From a virus: a DNA stretch of 39,710 bases. Shown in pieces: positions 39,352 to 39,710 of the stretch; positions within the stretch are counted from its first letter, which is position 1; each line of letters starts with the position of its first letter. The position numbers were made by a program, and so were the translations under genes. Under the pieces are notes generated by a model. The model was given only the letters and a program-made list of their open reading frames with translations, did no database searches and was not told where the DNA came from. The DNA lies in IMG/VR virus record IMGVR_UViG_3300001798_000012, positions 1-39,710 of that record; one strand, given 5' to 3'.

Positions 39352-39669
39352 TTAGGGATTTCCATTTTCCACCCCTGTCACGGCCACCCAATGTGACCCT
39401 CTTGTCCAAGGAAACCCGGTAGGAGCACCTATAACACATTTTTTTTGTGTGCTATATTTTCCTGAAAATTTAATTATAATATCTCCATCGGTACGATAGA
39501 CGATAAGTTGACCATCCTCCGGTTCTCGCTCCTTGAATGCAATCCATTCCTCTGGATTTATCCCTGACGGCGTAAAACCCAGTTCTTCAGAACTGGGATA
39601 CAAGCCGCCTTTTCTTAAAACGCTAATTTCTGTACACTCTTTCCAAAATAGCATCGCTAGACGATGCAC
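39352..39669 (-). CDS. DUF551-like protein with IS-derived N-terminus (105 aa)
   Basis: The DUF551-like core starts at EEWIAFKEREPEDGQLIVYRTDG and ends SHWVAVTGVENGNP. Upstream of it, residues ~13-38 (TEISVLRKGGLYPSSEELGFTPSG) are translated from the solo IS605-like end at 39557-39632. The frame stays open to GTG 39669. No start codon exists between the element and the core, so the insertion seems to have replaced the original 5' end and formed a fusion, or the gene is no longer translated. Confidence 0.45.
   Translation of the reverse strand: MHRLAMLFWKECTEISVLRKGGLYPSSEELGFTPSGINPEEWIAFKEREPEDGQLIVYRTDGDIIIKFSGKYSTQKKCVIGAPTGFPWTRGSHWVAVTGVENGNP
39557..39632 (+). mobile_element. Solo IS605-like left end (copy 2)
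   Basis: Inverted copy of the 76-bp element at 14395-14470, with two differences. Hairpin CCCAGTTC-TTCA-GAACTGGG inside outer arms GGCG/CGCC. In this orientation a right-end-like hairpin occurs at 66-105 if the contig is circular. Inserted at the 5' end of a DUF551-like gene. Confidence 0.7.
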
Positions 39670-39710
39670 GCTATCTTAACGTGTGCTCATGGTTACTTAG
39701 CAAAACCCTC

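Noticed and set aside
39245-39439. 64-residue minus-strand frame
   Set aside because: Overlaps the DUF551-like gene and the 53-residue gene in another frame; its composition is that of a shadow frame.

Overview
The window looks like an essentially complete genome of a tailed, podovirus-type bacteriophage, probably one arbitrary linear opening of a circular or circularly permuted molecule. It encodes small and large terminase, portal, scaffold, an N4-gp56-type major capsid protein, tail-tube/nozzle-like proteins, ejection-type internal proteins, a bank of tail-fibre proteins, a recombination module and a replication-initiation module. I see no integrase, DNA polymerase, RNA polymerase, tRNA, CRISPR array or recognisable endolysin. 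The DNA is moderately AT-rich. The host cannot be named from the sequence.

Layout. 0-0.75 kb: a minus-strand Cro/C1-like repressor followed by two small genes, with a palindromic operator facing the rightward early operon. 0.76-3.7 kb (plus strand): early/recombination operon with an ERF single-strand annealing protein, a DUF551-like protein, a DUF6948 protein, a long NNGGCT microsatellite, a YqaJ/lambda-type exonuclease and small genes. 3.8-5.0 kb: an IS200/IS605-type element carrying only tnpB. 5.0-14.3 kb (minus): eight consecutive tail-fibre or receptor-binding proteins built from shared modules. 14.4-15.95 kb: a small accessory island (solo IS605-like end, P63C-domain gene, two small plus-strand genes). 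15.95-34.7 kb (minus): internal virion proteins, tail, capsid, scaffold, portal and terminases, with one plus-strand gene inserted between scaffold and the portal-proximal genes. 34.8-39.7 kb (minus): small early genes, a DUF1064 nuclease, a DnaC-like helicase loader, a replication initiator and several microproteins.

The most striking region is 26.2-28.35 kb. The major capsid gene is broken twice. One break is an 891-nt group I intron with a LAGLIDADG homing endonuclease gene. The second, 54 nt upstream, is a 56-nt insertion. It has an internal guide sequence that pairs with both exon ends (8-bp P1 ending in U.G, 6-bp P10) but has no room for a ribozyme core. Removing both restores one continuous 324-codon capsid frame. 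Immediately upstream of the capsid gene lies an array of four regularly spaced hairpins, each with a 4-bp stem and a 7-nt loop, joined by a repeated 8-nt linker.

Other notable elements are a 146-bp multi-branched palindrome in the leader of the replication gene; the microsatellite, whose Gly/Ser/Tyr frame ends exactly over the exonuclease start codon; solo IS605-like ends; and a family of single-membrane-span microproteins, several of them too short for routine gene calling. How the genes work together: ERF plus exonuclease make a two-component recombinase; initiator plus DnaC-like loader recruit the host replisome; the terminase packages into a capsid of scaffold, capsid and portal proteins; the tail cassette supplies diverse receptor-binding modules.
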